From positions 1-15,459 of the forward strand of contig CAZKDV010000056.1 in assembly GCA_964551645.1 (NCBI GenBank): a DNA stretch of 15,459 bases. The letters are read 5' to 3'. Below the pieces are notes generated by a model, which worked only from the letters and a program-made list of their open reading frames with translations, made no database searches and was not told the origin of the DNA. A program made the translations under genes and the position numbers. Positions within the stretch are counted from its first letter, which is position 1, and each line of letters opens with the position of its first letter. Shown piece by piece: positions 6,891 through 14,798 of the stretch. Source of the DNA: CAZKDV01 sp964551645 (GTDB lineage: Bacteria > Bacteroidota > Bacteroidia > Bacteroidales > DTU049).

Positions 6891-7663
6891 ATATTTTTAT
6901 TTATATTTTCTTCAATAAATTCATAGGTTGATATCACTTCGGGGTTCTCATCTTTTACAATTACCATATGTTCATAATGAGCAGATGGCATTCCATCAAG
7001 AGTTTTAATTGTCCATCCATCATTTGCTTGCACAATTTCTTTTTTTCCCATATTAATCATTGGCTCAATACAAATAAGCATATTTTTTTCAAGTTTGATA
7101 CCTTTTCTTCTTTTTCCATAATTAGGTACTTCTGGATGCTCGTGTAAATTTTTTCCAACTCCATGTCCTATTAACTCTCTCACTACAGAAAAGCCAAAAC
7201 TTTCAACATAAGTCTGTATTGCAAATCCAATATCCCCATTTCTATTCTTTGTTAATGCAGCAGAAATTCCTTTTGACAAACTTTCTTTAGTTACATTAAG
7301 CAATTCAAGTTTTTTATCACTCATTTCACCCAAAGCAAATGAATACGCATAATCTCCATAATATTCATTTACTACAACTCCACAATCAATTGAAACAATA
7401 TCACCTTCTTTCAGTTCCAAATCAGAGGGAATACCATGTACTACGATATCATTAACTGATATACATAATGTTGCAGGATAACCTCTATAACCTTTAAATG
7501 CAGGTTTTCCTCCGTTTGAAGTTATAAACTCTTCAGCAATAATATCTAATTGCTTTGTCTGGATTCCAGGCTTAATATGTTTCGCTAACTCCCCTAATGT
7601 CCTACCAACAAGCAAAGAACTTTGTTTAATAAAGAAATAATCTTCATCTGTTTTGATTATCAT
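6869..7663 (-). CDS. map: Type I methionine aminopeptidase
   Basis: The enzyme removes the initiator methionine from nascent proteins, using two divalent metal ions. The 264 residues have a pita-bread fold. The five metal ligands, matched to E. coli, are Asp93 (SIDCG), Asp104 (YGDYA), His167 (GHGVG), Glu200 (CIEPM) and Glu231 (HYEHM). Catalytic-site His76 (VVHGIP) and His174 (NLHEHPEVPNYG) are also present. There is no N-terminal zinc-finger extension. It starts 2 bases after the secY stop, and its last 22 bases overlap infA. The placement secY-map-infA without adk is typical of this phylum. Confidence 0.98.
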   Translation of the reverse strand: MIIKTDEDYFFIKQSSLLVGRTLGELAKHIKPGIQTKQLDIIAEEFITSNGGKPAFKGYRGYPATLCISVNDIVVHGIPSDLELKEGDIVSIDCGVVVNEYYGDYAYSFALGEMSDKKLELLNVTKESLSKGISAALTKNRNGDIGFAIQTYVESFGFSVVRELIGHGVGKNLHEHPEVPNYGKRRKGIKLEKNMLICIEPMINMGKKEIVQANDGWTIKTLDGMPSAHYEHMVIVKDENPEVISTYEFIEENINKNIWLSNQL

Positions 7664-7665
7664 AA

Positions 7666-9021
7666 TTACATTCCCATTGAAGATCTTCCCTTAATTCTTC
7701 CAGATTTTGTAAGTCCATCATAATGACGCATCAAAAGATAACTTTCAATCTGTTGTAATGTATCTAAGACAACACCTACCATAATTAGTAGCGATGTTCC
7801 TCCATAAAATCTTGCAAATTGTGAATTAATACCAAATATATGTGCAAAAGCAGGCATAATAGCTACAATAGCAAGGAATATAGAACCTGGAAGTGTTATC
7901 CTTGACATTACATTATCTATATATTCAGCAGTTTTTTTACCAGGCTTAATACCAGGAATAAAACCACCATTTTTTTTCATTTCATCAGCCATTTGCTGAG
8001 GATTAATTGTAATAGCTGTATAAAAATATGTAAATACAATAATCAACAAAGCAAATGTAAAATTATACCAAAAACCATTAAAGTTAGAAAAAGCAGCTGC
8101 AAAGCCTGTTAAACTTTCAGAAGATGTAAATCCACCAAGTGTAATTGGGACAAACATAATTACTTGTGCAAAAATAATAGGCATAACACCTGCTGCATTA
8201 ACTTTCAAAGGAAGATATTGTCTAACCCCACCGTATTGTTTATTTCCTACTACTCTTTTAGCATACTGTACGGGTATTTTTCGTGTTCCTTGAACTAATA
8301 ATATTGATAACAGAATAACAAATATAAGAACTATTAGTTCGATTATGAATACTACTAATCCTCCTGTTTGCTGATTAACTCTTGATACAAACTCAGCAGC
8401 TAAAGCAAACGGTAAATTTGCAATAATACCAACCATAATTAAAAGAGAAATACCATTGCCCAAACCTTTGTCAGTAATCTTTTCTCCAAGCCACATTATA
8501 AATAAAGTACCTGAAATTAAAATTACAACCGATGAAATCCAAAAGAATAATGGTGGGCTTGAAATATCAGGATGAAATGGATATACAGCAGTATTTGGAA
8601 GTCTATTAACCATATTGGTAATATAAGCAGGAGCTTGACCTAAAGTAACTAATACTGTCAAATACCTTGTGATTTGATTAATTTTTCGTCTTCCGCTTTC
8701 GCCTTCTCTTTGTAGTTTTTGAAAGTAAGGTACAGCTATTGACAATAACTGAATAACAATAGAAGCAGAGATATAGGGCATAATTCCTAATGCAAAAATA
8801 GACGCATTAGAGAATGCACCACCAGAAAACATATTTAACAAGCCTAAAAGTCCTTCGCTTGCTTGAGCTTGTAATGCACCTAATGCCTTAGGGTCAACTC
8901 CTGGCAATACAACATAAGAACCAAGTCTATATATCAATAATATTCCTAATGTATAGAGAATTCTTTTGCGTAATTCTTCTATCTTATATATATTAGTTAT
9001 TGTCTGTATAAATCTTTTCAT
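7666..9021 (-). CDS. secY: Preprotein translocase channel subunit SecY
   Basis: SecY is the inner-membrane channel for secreted and membrane proteins and works with SecE, SecG and SecA. The 451 residues hold about ten hydrophobic segments, at roughly 20-38, 68-95, 118-137, 157-177, 187-207, 221-243, 275-297, 318-338, 377-397 and 406-425. Between segments 2 and 3 is the conserved cytoplasmic QREGESGRRKINQ (104-116). The SecA/ribosome-facing loop has RKIPVQYAKR (247-256), and the next has NPQQMADEMKKNGGFIPGIK (340-359). The plug region lies near LLNMFSGGAFSNASIF (61-76). The C-terminus is basic. It starts 3 bases after rplO, its standard spc-operon neighbour. Confidence 0.98.
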   Translation of the reverse strand: MKRFIQTITNIYKIEELRKRILYTLGILLIYRLGSYVVLPGVDPKALGALQAQASEGLLGLLNMFSGGAFSNASIFALGIMPYISASIVIQLLSIAVPYFQKLQREGESGRRKINQITRYLTVLVTLGQAPAYITNMVNRLPNTAVYPFHPDISSPPLFFWISSVVILISGTLFIMWLGEKITDKGLGNGISLLIMVGIIANLPFALAAEFVSRVNQQTGGLVVFIIELIVLIFVILLSILLVQGTRKIPVQYAKRVVGNKQYGGVRQYLPLKVNAAGVMPIIFAQVIMFVPITLGGFTSSESLTGFAAAFSNFNGFWYNFTFALLIIVFTYFYTAITINPQQMADEMKKNGGFIPGIKPGKKTAEYIDNVMSRITLPGSIFLAIVAIMPAFAHIFGINSQFARFYGGTSLLIMVGVVLDTLQQIESYLLMRHYDGLTKSGRIKGRSSMGM

Positions 9022-9024
9022 CGT

Positions 9025-9471
9025 TTATATTTTAATTGCTGAACCTCCTTGAGCCTCAATTTCTTTAACTGCATTTTTGCTAAAAGCATGTGCTTTAATT
9101 TCAAGTTTTTGAGATAGTTTCCCTTGTCCTAATATTTTAACTTTATCATTTTTTGAAATTAAGCCATTTTTCAATAAAATTTCAGGATTAATTTCAGTTA
9201 AATTTTTTTCTTTAACTATGGTCTCAATTGTGTACAAATTTACTGCTCTAAAAGATACTCTATTTGGGTTTGTAAATCCAAACTTTGGGATTCTTCTATA
9301 TAGTGGCATTTGTCCTCCTTCAAATCCTTCTTTTCTTGAATATCCACTTCTTGACTGGGCGCCTTTATGTCCACGAGTTGATGTGCCACCTCTAGTTGAA
9401 CCTTCTCCTCTCCCTATTCGTTTTCCTTTTTTTACTGAGCCATCAGCTGGTTTTAAGTTATGTAATTCCAT
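9025..9471 (-). CDS. rplO: 50S ribosomal protein L15 (uL15)
   Basis: L15 binds 23S rRNA late in 50S assembly. The start at 9471 gives 148 residues beginning MELHNLKPADGSVKKGKRIG, which matches the family N-terminus; an in-frame ATG at 9483 would add four residues (MIKH). The glycine/arginine-rich N-terminal extension includes GRGEGSTRGGTSTRGHKGA (20-38). The core has FEGGQMPLYRRIPKFGF (50-66), and the C-terminal domain ends AQGGSAIKI. It lies between rpmD (21 bases) and secY (3 bases). Confidence 0.96.
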   Translation of the reverse strand: MELHNLKPADGSVKKGKRIGRGEGSTRGGTSTRGHKGAQSRSGYSRKEGFEGGQMPLYRRIPKFGFTNPNRVSFRAVNLYTIETIVKEKNLTEINPEILLKNGLISKNDKVKILGQGKLSQKLEIKAHAFSKNAVKEIEAQGGSAIKI

Positions 9472-9492
9472 GTGTTTTATCAATTTAAATTC

Positions 9493-9672
9493 TTATACTT
9501 CTTCAACTTTAATTAAATGCTGAACAGCTTTAATCATACCTAAAATTTGAGGGGTAGATTCTTTTACTACACTTGAATTTAGTTTTTTTAATCCTAATGC
9601 AGTTATAGTCTGTCTTTGAGATTCTGATCTCCCAATCAAACTTCTAACTAATGTAAGTTTCACCATTTTCAT
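9493..9672 (-). CDS. rpmD: 50S ribosomal protein L30 (uL30)
   Basis: L30 is a small 50S protein of a ferredoxin-like fold. The start at 9672 gives 59 residues, the family's usual size, opening MKMVKLTLVRSLIGR and continuing TITALGLKKLNSSVV (22-36) and TPQILGMIKAVQHLIKVEE (40-58). An upstream in-frame ATG at 9693 would add seven residues and overlap the end of rpsE by 8 bases; ATG at 9666 is also possible. I prefer 9672 by comparison with known L30 N-termini. Confidence 0.94.
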   Translation of the reverse strand: MKMVKLTLVRSLIGRSESQRQTITALGLKKLNSSVVKESTPQILGMIKAVQHLIKVEEV

Positions 9673-9685
9673 ATTCTTATATAAT

Positions 9686-10198
9686 TTATCCATTAAATAC
9701 TTTATCCATATCTACGCCTCTAAGCTGGGCAATCGCTCTTGCATCTTTTAATTGTAATAAAGCATTTAAAGTTGCTTTTACAAGGCTATGAGGATTAGAT
9801 GAACCTTTAGATTTAGCTAATACATCTTTTATTCCAACACTTTCAAGAACAGCACGCATTGCACCACCTGCTAACACTCCAGTACCAGGAGCCGCCGGTT
9901 TGATTAAAACTCTTGCACCACTAAATTTACCTTCTTGTGCATGAGGGATAGTGCCATTAATAATAGGAATTCTATACATGTTTTTCTTTGCATCATCAAT
10001 TCCTTTTGCAATTGCTGAAGTAACTTCTTTTGCTTTTCCTAATCCATGACCGACAACACCATTCTCATCACCAACGATAACGATAGCAGAAAAACTAAAT
10101 GTTCTACCACCCTTAGTTACTTTAGTAACTCTTTGAATTCCAACTAGTTTATCAACTAATTCTGTATCTGTAACTCTTACTTTTTTTGTATTCAGCAT
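9686..10198 (-). CDS. rpsE: 30S ribosomal protein S5 (uS5)
   Basis: S5 lies at the mRNA entry side of the 30S subunit and takes part in decoding fidelity. The 170 residues include the N-terminal double-stranded-RNA-binding-like domain with VTKGGRTFSFSAIVIVGDEN (28-47) and GVVGHGLGKAKEV (47-59). The C-terminal domain has GTGVLAGGAMRAVLESVG (106-123) and NPHSLVKATLNAL (135-147). The loop around 25-32 corresponds to the region where spectinomycin-resistance changes occur in other bacteria; nothing abnormal is evident. The gene lies 10 bases after rplR. Confidence 0.98.
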   Translation of the reverse strand: MLNTKKVRVTDTELVDKLVGIQRVTKVTKGGRTFSFSAIVIVGDENGVVGHGLGKAKEVTSAIAKGIDDAKKNMYRIPIINGTIPHAQEGKFSGARVLIKPAAPGTGVLAGGAMRAVLESVGIKDVLAKSKGSSNPHSLVKATLNALLQLKDARAIAQLRGVDMDKVFNG

Positions 10199-10208
10199 AT
10201 ATTCAAAT

Positions 10209-10577
10209 TTAAAATTTTAAACCAGCTTCTCTAGCTGCATCAGCTAAAGCCTTAACTCTTCCATGATATAAATAACCATTTCTATCAAAAGTTACAGTTT
10301 GGATGTTATTTTCTTGTGCTTTTTCAGCAATAAGTTTTCCAACCAACATGGCTTTCTCTGTTTTAGTAACTTTTTGTTCGGAAATTTCTTTTGACATTGA
10401 AGAGACTTGTATCAAACTTTTACCATTAGTGTCATCTATCAGTTGCACATAAATTTCCTTATTGCTACGAAATACAGACATACGAGGTCTTTCTTGTGTC
10501 CCTTTAACAATTTTACGAATTCTATATTTAATTCGATTTCTTCGAGATTCTTTTTTGCTTTTAATCTTTGTTATCAT
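10209..10577 (-). CDS. rplR: 50S ribosomal protein L18 (uL18)
   Basis: L18 binds 5S rRNA and joins it to the central protuberance of the 50S subunit. The 122 residues have a basic N-terminal tail (1-30, rich in Lys and Arg), the core strand RPRMSVFRSNKEIYVQLIDD (30-49), and the C-terminal FDRNGYLYHGRVKALADAAR (97-116) ending EAGLKF. Length and motifs are normal for bacteria. It lies 21 bases after rplF and 10 before rpsE. Confidence 0.98.
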   Translation of the reverse strand: MITKIKSKKESRRNRIKYRIRKIVKGTQERPRMSVFRSNKEIYVQLIDDTNGKSLIQVSSMSKEISEQKVTKTEKAMLVGKLIAEKAQENNIQTVTFDRNGYLYHGRVKALADAAREAGLKF

Positions 10578-10598
10578 TGCTTTCTTACAAATTTAATA

Positions 10599-11153
10599 TT
10601 ACTTAGCAGCAGCTTTTCCTGCTTTCTTTCTAACATTTTCACCTACAAATCTAATACCTTTACCCTTATATGGTTCTGGTTTTCTAAACGAACGGATTTT
10701 AGCCGCAACTTGACCTAACAATTGTTTGTCAATCGATTGAAGTATAATTTTGGGAGATTTACCTTTTTCAGAAATTGTTTCAACTTTCACTTCTTTAGGT
10801 ATCTCAAAAAGAATATTATGTGAGAAACCAAGAGCTAATTCTAATAGTTGATCTGTAGCTTGTACTCTAAACCCAACACCAATCAATTCTTGTTCGATTT
10901 TAAAACCTTCCGTTACGCCTATAACCATATTTGAAATCAACGATCTATATAAACCGTGATAAGCTCTTTGTTGCTTTTCATCACTTTTTCGTTGCACATA
11001 TACAGTATCTTCTTCTTGACGAATTGTTATAGATTCATCAACTTTTTGAGATAAACTTCCTAAAGGACCTTTAACTGAAACAACATTGTTGTTATCAATA
11101 TTAAGTTGTACACCTTTAGGTAATATTATTGGTAATTTTCCTATTCTTGACAT
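10599..11153 (-). CDS. rplF: 50S ribosomal protein L6 (uL6)
   Basis: L6 lies near the factor-binding site of the 50S subunit and contacts the sarcin-ricin loop region. The 184 residues form two related domains. The first begins MSRIGKLPIILPKGV and has VKGPLGSLS (27-35). The second has GVGFRVQATDQLLELALGFS (92-111) and the bacterial L6 signature RKPEPYKGKGIRF (157-169). The C-terminus is basic and alanine-rich. It is preceded by rpsH (11 bases) and followed by rplR. Confidence 0.98.
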   Translation of the reverse strand: MSRIGKLPIILPKGVQLNIDNNNVVSVKGPLGSLSQKVDESITIRQEEDTVYVQRKSDEKQQRAYHGLYRSLISNMVIGVTEGFKIEQELIGVGFRVQATDQLLELALGFSHNILFEIPKEVKVETISEKGKSPKIILQSIDKQLLGQVAAKIRSFRKPEPYKGKGIRFVGENVRKKAGKAAAK

Positions 11154-11164
11154 GTTCTATTCTT

Positions 11165-11563
11165 TTAACTTATATAACACACAATTTCTCCACCTATATT
11201 TAATTTTCTTGCTTCTTTATCAGTCATTAAACCGTCAGAAGTGCTTACAATCGCTATTCCTAATCCATTTAGAACTCTTGGCAATTCATTTGCATTTTTG
11301 TATATTCTTAAGCCAGGTGAACTAACTCGTTTCAATGTATTAATAGCTGATTCTTTTGTTACAGGATGATATTTTAAAGCTATTTTGATAACTTCACGAT
11401 TGTTAATTTCCTCAAATTTATAATTTAAGATATAACCTTTATCATACAATATTTGAGTCATTCTCTTTTTTATTTTAGATGAAGGAATTTCAACAATTTT
11501 ATGTCTTACGCTGATAGCATTCCTTATTCTAGTCAAATAATCTGCAATTGGGTCTGTAGTCAT
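11165..11563 (-). CDS. rpsH: 30S ribosomal protein S8 (uS8)
   Basis: S8 binds the central domain of 16S rRNA and, in E. coli, represses the spc operon by binding its mRNA. Starting at 11563 gives 132 residues, the usual size, with the canonical opening MTTDPIADYLTRIRNA. An in-frame ATG at 11593 would add ten residues unlike the family and overlap rpsN by 7 bases, so it is rejected. The C-terminal signature GIAIVSTSDGLMTDKEAR (102-119) is intact. An S8 target near rplE could not be assessed by eye. Confidence 0.96.
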   Translation of the reverse strand: MTTDPIADYLTRIRNAISVRHKIVEIPSSKIKKRMTQILYDKGYILNYKFEEINNREVIKIALKYHPVTKESAINTLKRVSSPGLRIYKNANELPRVLNGLGIAIVSTSDGLMTDKEARKLNIGGEIVCYIS

Positions 11564-11586
11564 ATTATTTATATTTATTATTTTTT

Positions 11587-11856
11587 TTACCAACTCGCTT
11601 TTTTAACACCAGGTATTAAACCATTATTCGCCATTTCTCTGAAATTAATTCTTGACAGTCCGAAGAAACGCATATAACCCTTTGGTCTTCCTGTTAATTT
11701 ACAACGATTATGCAACCTAACTTTTGACGAATTTCTTGGTAATTTCTGTAATGCAACATAATTTCCTTCAGCTTTTAAAGCTGCTCTTTTTTCCGCATAT
11801 TTCTGCACCATTCTTTCTCTTTTAAGCTCTCTGGCTTTCATTGATTCTTTTGCCAT
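11587..11856 (-). CDS. rpsN: 30S ribosomal protein S14 (uS14), zinc-free form
   Basis: S14 is a 30S head protein. The 89-residue product is the longer, zinc-independent type: it has a helical N-terminal part (MAKESMKARELKRERMVQKY), the signature HNRCKLTGRPKGYMRFFGLS (49-68) and the typical ending VKKASW. Only one cysteine (Cys52) is present, so the CxxC zinc site of the short S14 form is absent. It lies 18 bases after rplE and about 23 before rpsH. Confidence 0.98.
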   Translation of the reverse strand: MAKESMKARELKRERMVQKYAEKRAALKAEGNYVALQKLPRNSSKVRLHNRCKLTGRPKGYMRFFGLSRINFREMANNGLIPGVKKASW

Positions 11857-11874
11857 ATTCTATGATATATTTTT

Positions 11875-12423
11875 TTATTTTTTAAATGGGAAACCAAATT
11901 CTTTCAATAAAGCAAATGCTTCTTTATCTGTTCTTGCGCTTGTAACTATAGTTATATCCATACCTGTAATTTTATGAACCTTATCAATATTGATTTCGGG
12001 ATAAATAATTTGCTCACTAATACCGAAAGTCATATTACCTCTACCATCAAAGCCTTTATCATTAATACCTTTAAAATCACGGATTCTGGGTATAGAAACA
12101 GAAATTAACCTATCAAAAAACTCATACATTTTTTCACCTCTAAGCGTAACTTTAACACCAACAGGCATTCCTTTTCTCAACTTAAAGTTAGAAATATCAA
12201 CTTTTGACTTACAAACTACAGCTTTTTGCCCTGTGATTTGTGTCATCTCTTCAACAGCCATTTCTAATACTTTTTTGTCTGTAATAGAATTACCAACGCC
12301 CTGGTTCAAAGTAATCTTTGTTAGTCGTGGCACTTGCATTATATTCTTATATTGAAATTGTTCAATCAAAGCAGGCACAACTTCATTTTGATATTTTTCT
12401 TTTAATCTAGTTTTATATTTCAT
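11875..12423 (-). CDS. rplE: 50S ribosomal protein L5 (uL5)
   Basis: L5 binds 5S rRNA and the P-site tRNA elbow at the central protuberance. The 182 residues show the signature VPRLTKITLNQGVG (31-44), KLRKGMPVGVKVTLRG (81-96), IPRIRDFKGI (111-120) and DITIVTSARTDKEAFALLKE (156-175). The ATG shares one base with the rplX stop (TAATG), and a GGAGG lies 10 bases upstream within rplX, so translation is probably coupled. Confidence 0.98.
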   Translation of the reverse strand: MKYKTRLKEKYQNEVVPALIEQFQYKNIMQVPRLTKITLNQGVGNSITDKKVLEMAVEEMTQITGQKAVVCKSKVDISNFKLRKGMPVGVKVTLRGEKMYEFFDRLISVSIPRIRDFKGINDKGFDGRGNMTFGISEQIIYPEINIDKVHKITGMDITIVTSARTDKEAFALLKEFGFPFKK

Positions 12424-12749
12424 TACTTGAGTTCCTCCCCAGATTTTTTTGAATATCTTATTATATATTTTTTATCTCCTTGCATTTTTATTTTTCTTCC
12501 TATTCTTGTAGCATTTCCTTTGGCATCTACAAGTTGAATATTAGAAATATGTATAGGTGCTTCTTTTTCAATAATTCCTCCTTGAGTATATTTAGCATTT
12601 GGCTTAGTATGTTTTTTAATCATATTTGCACCTTCAACTATGGCAGTATAATCATTTCGGTTCACTTTAAGCACCCTCCCTTGCTGTCCCTTGCTTTCGC
12701 CAGCAATAATCTTAACCAGATCTCCTTTTTTTATATGTATCTTTATCAT
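12423..12749 (-). CDS. rplX: 50S ribosomal protein L24 (uL24)
   Basis: L24 starts 50S assembly by binding the 5' end of 23S rRNA, and lies near the tunnel exit. The 108 residues contain an N-terminal KOW motif (about 7-33: KGDLVKIIAGESKGQQGRVL), the NMIKKHTKPN stretch (42-51) and EAPIHISNIQLVDAKGNATR (63-82). The stop overlaps the rplE start by one base. It lies 12 bases after rplN. Confidence 0.97.
   Translation of the reverse strand: MIKIHIKKGDLVKIIAGESKGQQGRVLKVNRNDYTAIVEGANMIKKHTKPNAKYTQGGIIEKEAPIHISNIQLVDAKGNATRIGRKIKMQGDKKYIIRYSKKSGEELK
12434..12438 (-). promoter_or_regulatory. Shine-Dalgarno-like GGAGG before rplE
   Basis: On the minus strand GGAGG sits 10 bases upstream of the rplE ATG, inside the last codons of rplX. 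It is the only clear Shine-Dalgarno core I found ahead of any ribosomal gene here. The spacing is somewhat long, and the bases also encode Gly-Glu-Glu of L24, so it may be a coding coincidence. Confidence 0.35.
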
Positions 12750-12761
12750 AGTAACATTTAA

Positions 12762-13130
12762 TTAAAGCACCTCAGGTGCAAGTGAAACAATTTTCATGTA
12801 CTGTTTGTCTCTCAATTCTCTAGGGATAGGACCGAAAATACGAGTTCCTCTTATTTCTCCAGATGCACTTAGCAAAACAACAGCATTATCGTCAAATCTG
12901 ATGTACGAACCGTCAGGTCTTCTAATTTCCTTTTTTGTTCTTACAACAACAGCTTTTGTAACAGTTCCTTTTTTGATGTTTCCAGATGGAATTGCATCTT
13001 TTACTGTAACAATGATTGTATCGCCAACAGAAGCATACCTTTTTCTTGTGCCACCCAAAACACGGATACACAATACTTCTTTAGCACCACTATTATCAGC
13101 TACTTTTAATCTTGATTCTTGTTGTATCAT
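12762..13130 (-). CDS. rplN: 50S ribosomal protein L14 (uL14)
   Basis: L14 lies at the subunit interface and is the docking site for silencing factor RsfS in other bacteria. The 122 residues match the family exactly in length. They start MIQQESRLKVADNSGAKEVL and include RVLGGTRKRYASVGD (23-37), VVVRTKKEIRRPDGSYIRFD (61-80) and GTRIFGPIPRELRDK (95-109). It begins 2 bases after rpsQ. Confidence 0.98.
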   Translation of the reverse strand: MIQQESRLKVADNSGAKEVLCIRVLGGTRKRYASVGDTIIVTVKDAIPSGNIKKGTVTKAVVVRTKKEIRRPDGSYIRFDDNAVVLLSASGEIRGTRIFGPIPRELRDKQYMKIVSLAPEVL

Positions 13131-13132
13131 AA

Positions 13133-13387
13133 TTATTTAGCTCTTTCTAAAATTTTAACTAATCTCCAGCATTTATTTTTACTTAATGGTCTGGTTTCCA
13201 TTATTTGTACTTTATCCCCAATTTTTGCCTCATTTTTCTCATCATGAGCTACAAACTTTGTTGATTTTTTTGTAAACTTACTGTATATTGGATGTTTTTC
13301 TTTGTGTTCTGTAAAAACGATAATAGATTTATCCATTTTATCACTAACAACTATTCCAACACGCTCTTTTCTTAGTTTTCTGTCCAT
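13133..13387 (-). CDS. rpsQ: 30S ribosomal protein S17 (uS17)
   Basis: S17 is an early-binding 30S protein with an OB fold. The 84 residues begin MDRKLRKERVGIVVSDKMDK, have HPIYSKFTKKSTKFVAHDE (32-50), and the signature GDKVQIMETRPLSKNKCWRL (57-76). The size matches E. coli S17. It lies 22 bases after rpmC and 2 before rplN. Confidence 0.98.
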   Translation of the reverse strand: MDRKLRKERVGIVVSDKMDKSIIVFTEHKEKHPIYSKFTKKSTKFVAHDEKNEAKIGDKVQIMETRPLSKNKCWRLVKILERAK

Positions 13388-13409
13388 AATATCTATAAAA
13401 TATAGTTTA

Positions 13410-13613
13410 CTATTCTTTTTTATCAGTATTATTTCTTACACGCAATTCAGTTTTAATTCTTGCAATAGTCTTGCGATACTGACTTATACGCATAGGATTC
13501 TCCAAAGGTGTAACTGCATGATTAATTTTCAATCTTGCGAGTTGTTTTTCTTCTTCGCTTAATCTTTCCAGTAATTCACTGGTTGTCATCTCTTTAATAA
13601 CTGATGTTTTCAT
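13410..13613 (-). CDS. rpmC: 50S ribosomal protein L29 (uL29)
   Basis: L29 lies at the polypeptide tunnel exit near the trigger-factor and SRP docking site. The 67 residues form two antiparallel helices: MTTSELLERLSEEEKQLARL (9-28) and the segment NPMRISQYRKTIARIKTEL (39-57) with the L29 signature. The ATG at 13613 gives a short extra N-terminus (MKTSVIKE); ATG at 13589 is possible but less likely because KTSVIKEM-type starts are normal for the family. It follows rplP by 7 bases. Confidence 0.96.
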   Translation of the reverse strand: MKTSVIKEMTTSELLERLSEEEKQLARLKINHAVTPLENPMRISQYRKTIARIKTELRVRNNTDKKE

Positions 13614-13620
13614 ATAATTC

Positions 13621-14058
13621 TTAATTTTCCTTATCTTCTACAAAATCTCTTCTAATAACTAATTTAGTTTTCACTGGTAATTTTTGAGCAGCTAATCTAA
13701 GTGCTTCTTTAACAATTGGTAAAGAAACTCCTTCTGCCTCAAACAATATTCTACCAGGATTAACAACTGCAACAAAATATTCAGGAGCACCTTTACCTTT
13801 ACCCATACGAACTTCAGCAGGTTTTTTAGTAATTGGTTTATCCGGAAATATTCTAATCCAAATTTGTCCTTCACGCTTCATGTGACGAGTAACAGCTTGA
13901 CGAGCTGCTTCAATTTGCCTTGAAGTAAGCCAAGCAGTCTCCAATGTTTTAATTCCAAAAGAACCAAATGCTAACTCGTTTCCTCTTTGAGAAATTTTCT
14001 TAAACTGTCCTTTGTTCTTCTGCTGTCTTCTGTATTTTGTTTTCTTTGGTTGTAACAT
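13621..14058 (-). CDS. rplP: 50S ribosomal protein L16 (uL16)
   Basis: L16 organises the A-site region and is needed for peptidyl transfer and subunit joining. The 145 residues begin MLQPKKTKYRRQQKNKGQ, with FGSFGIKTLETAWLTSRQIE (31-50) and RIFPDKPITKKPAEVRMGKG (69-88), where Arg84 corresponds to the E. coli Arg81 at the tip of the loop. VVNPGRILFEAEGV (98-111) follows. Slightly longer than the 136 residues of E. coli, at the C-terminus. It lies 16 bases after rpsC. Confidence 0.98.
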   Translation of the reverse strand: MLQPKKTKYRRQQKNKGQFKKISQRGNELAFGSFGIKTLETAWLTSRQIEAARQAVTRHMKREGQIWIRIFPDKPITKKPAEVRMGKGKGAPEYFVAVVNPGRILFEAEGVSLPIVKEALRLAAQKLPVKTKLVIRRDFVEDKEN

Positions 14059-14074
14059 AACTATTTAGTATTTT

Positions 14075-14788
14075 TTACTTCTTACCTTTTTTTCTAAATG
14101 AACGAACATTTTTTGCTTTTTGACTTTCTTTTGAAACAGTTTCCTCTTCAAATAAGTCATGTTTACCATAAACTAAACCTTTACAAATCCAAACTTTAAT
14201 TCCGACACGACCGTAAGTTGTATGGGCTTCTGCTAAAGCATAGTCAATATTTGCTCTAAGCGTATGCAGAGGAATGCGTCCTTCTTTATATTGCTCAGCT
14301 CTTGCCATTTCAGCGCCTCCAAGACGACCAGAAATAACTATTTTAATTCCTTCCGCTCCTAATCTCATTGTACTTGCAATAGCAGTTTTCAAAGCTCTTC
14401 TATATGATACCCTGCCTTCAATTTGTCTTGCAACAGCTTGAGCAACAAGAACCGCATCTAATTCAGGGCGTTTAATTTCTTGAATATTGATTTGAATATC
14501 TTGATTTGTAATCTTTTTTAATTCTTCTTTTAATTTATCGACTTCTTGTCCTTTTGTTCCAATAATTGAACCCGGTCTTGCAGTATATATAGTAACAGTA
14601 GCAACTTTGAATGTCCTTTCAATAAATATTTTAGAAACAGAAGCTTTTGCAAGTCTCACTTTCAAATAAGCTCTGATTTTATCATCGCCTACTATATTAT
14701 CTGCATAAGACTTATGAGAAAACCATTTTGAGTCCCATGCTCTGATGATACCTAATCTATTCGCAATTGGATTTGTTTTTTGTCCCAT
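14075..14788 (-). CDS. rpsC: 30S ribosomal protein S3 (uS3)
   Basis: S3 lines the mRNA entry tunnel of the 30S head. The 237 residues include the start MGQKTNPIANRLGIIRAWDS, the KH domain with GSIIGTKG (73-80), then GRLGGAEMAR (154-163) and YKEGRIPLHTLRANIDYALA (167-186) in the C-terminal domain. A basic tail follows (about 221-237). All parts are intact. It lies 10 bases after rplV. Confidence 0.98.
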   Translation of the reverse strand: MGQKTNPIANRLGIIRAWDSKWFSHKSYADNIVGDDKIRAYLKVRLAKASVSKIFIERTFKVATVTIYTARPGSIIGTKGQEVDKLKEELKKITNQDIQINIQEIKRPELDAVLVAQAVARQIEGRVSYRRALKTAIASTMRLGAEGIKIVISGRLGGAEMARAEQYKEGRIPLHTLRANIDYALAEAHTTYGRVGIKVWICKGLVYGKHDLFEEETVSKESQKAKNVRSFRKKGKK

Positions 14789-14798
14789 GAATTTTTAT

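Noticed and set aside
12796..13140. Plus-strand open frame of 114 codons opposite rplN; similar frames at 9218-9523 and 14893-15315
   Set aside because: They lie entirely or mainly opposite intact, highly conserved ribosomal genes and show no domain or motif; they are antisense shadows of AT-rich coding sequence.
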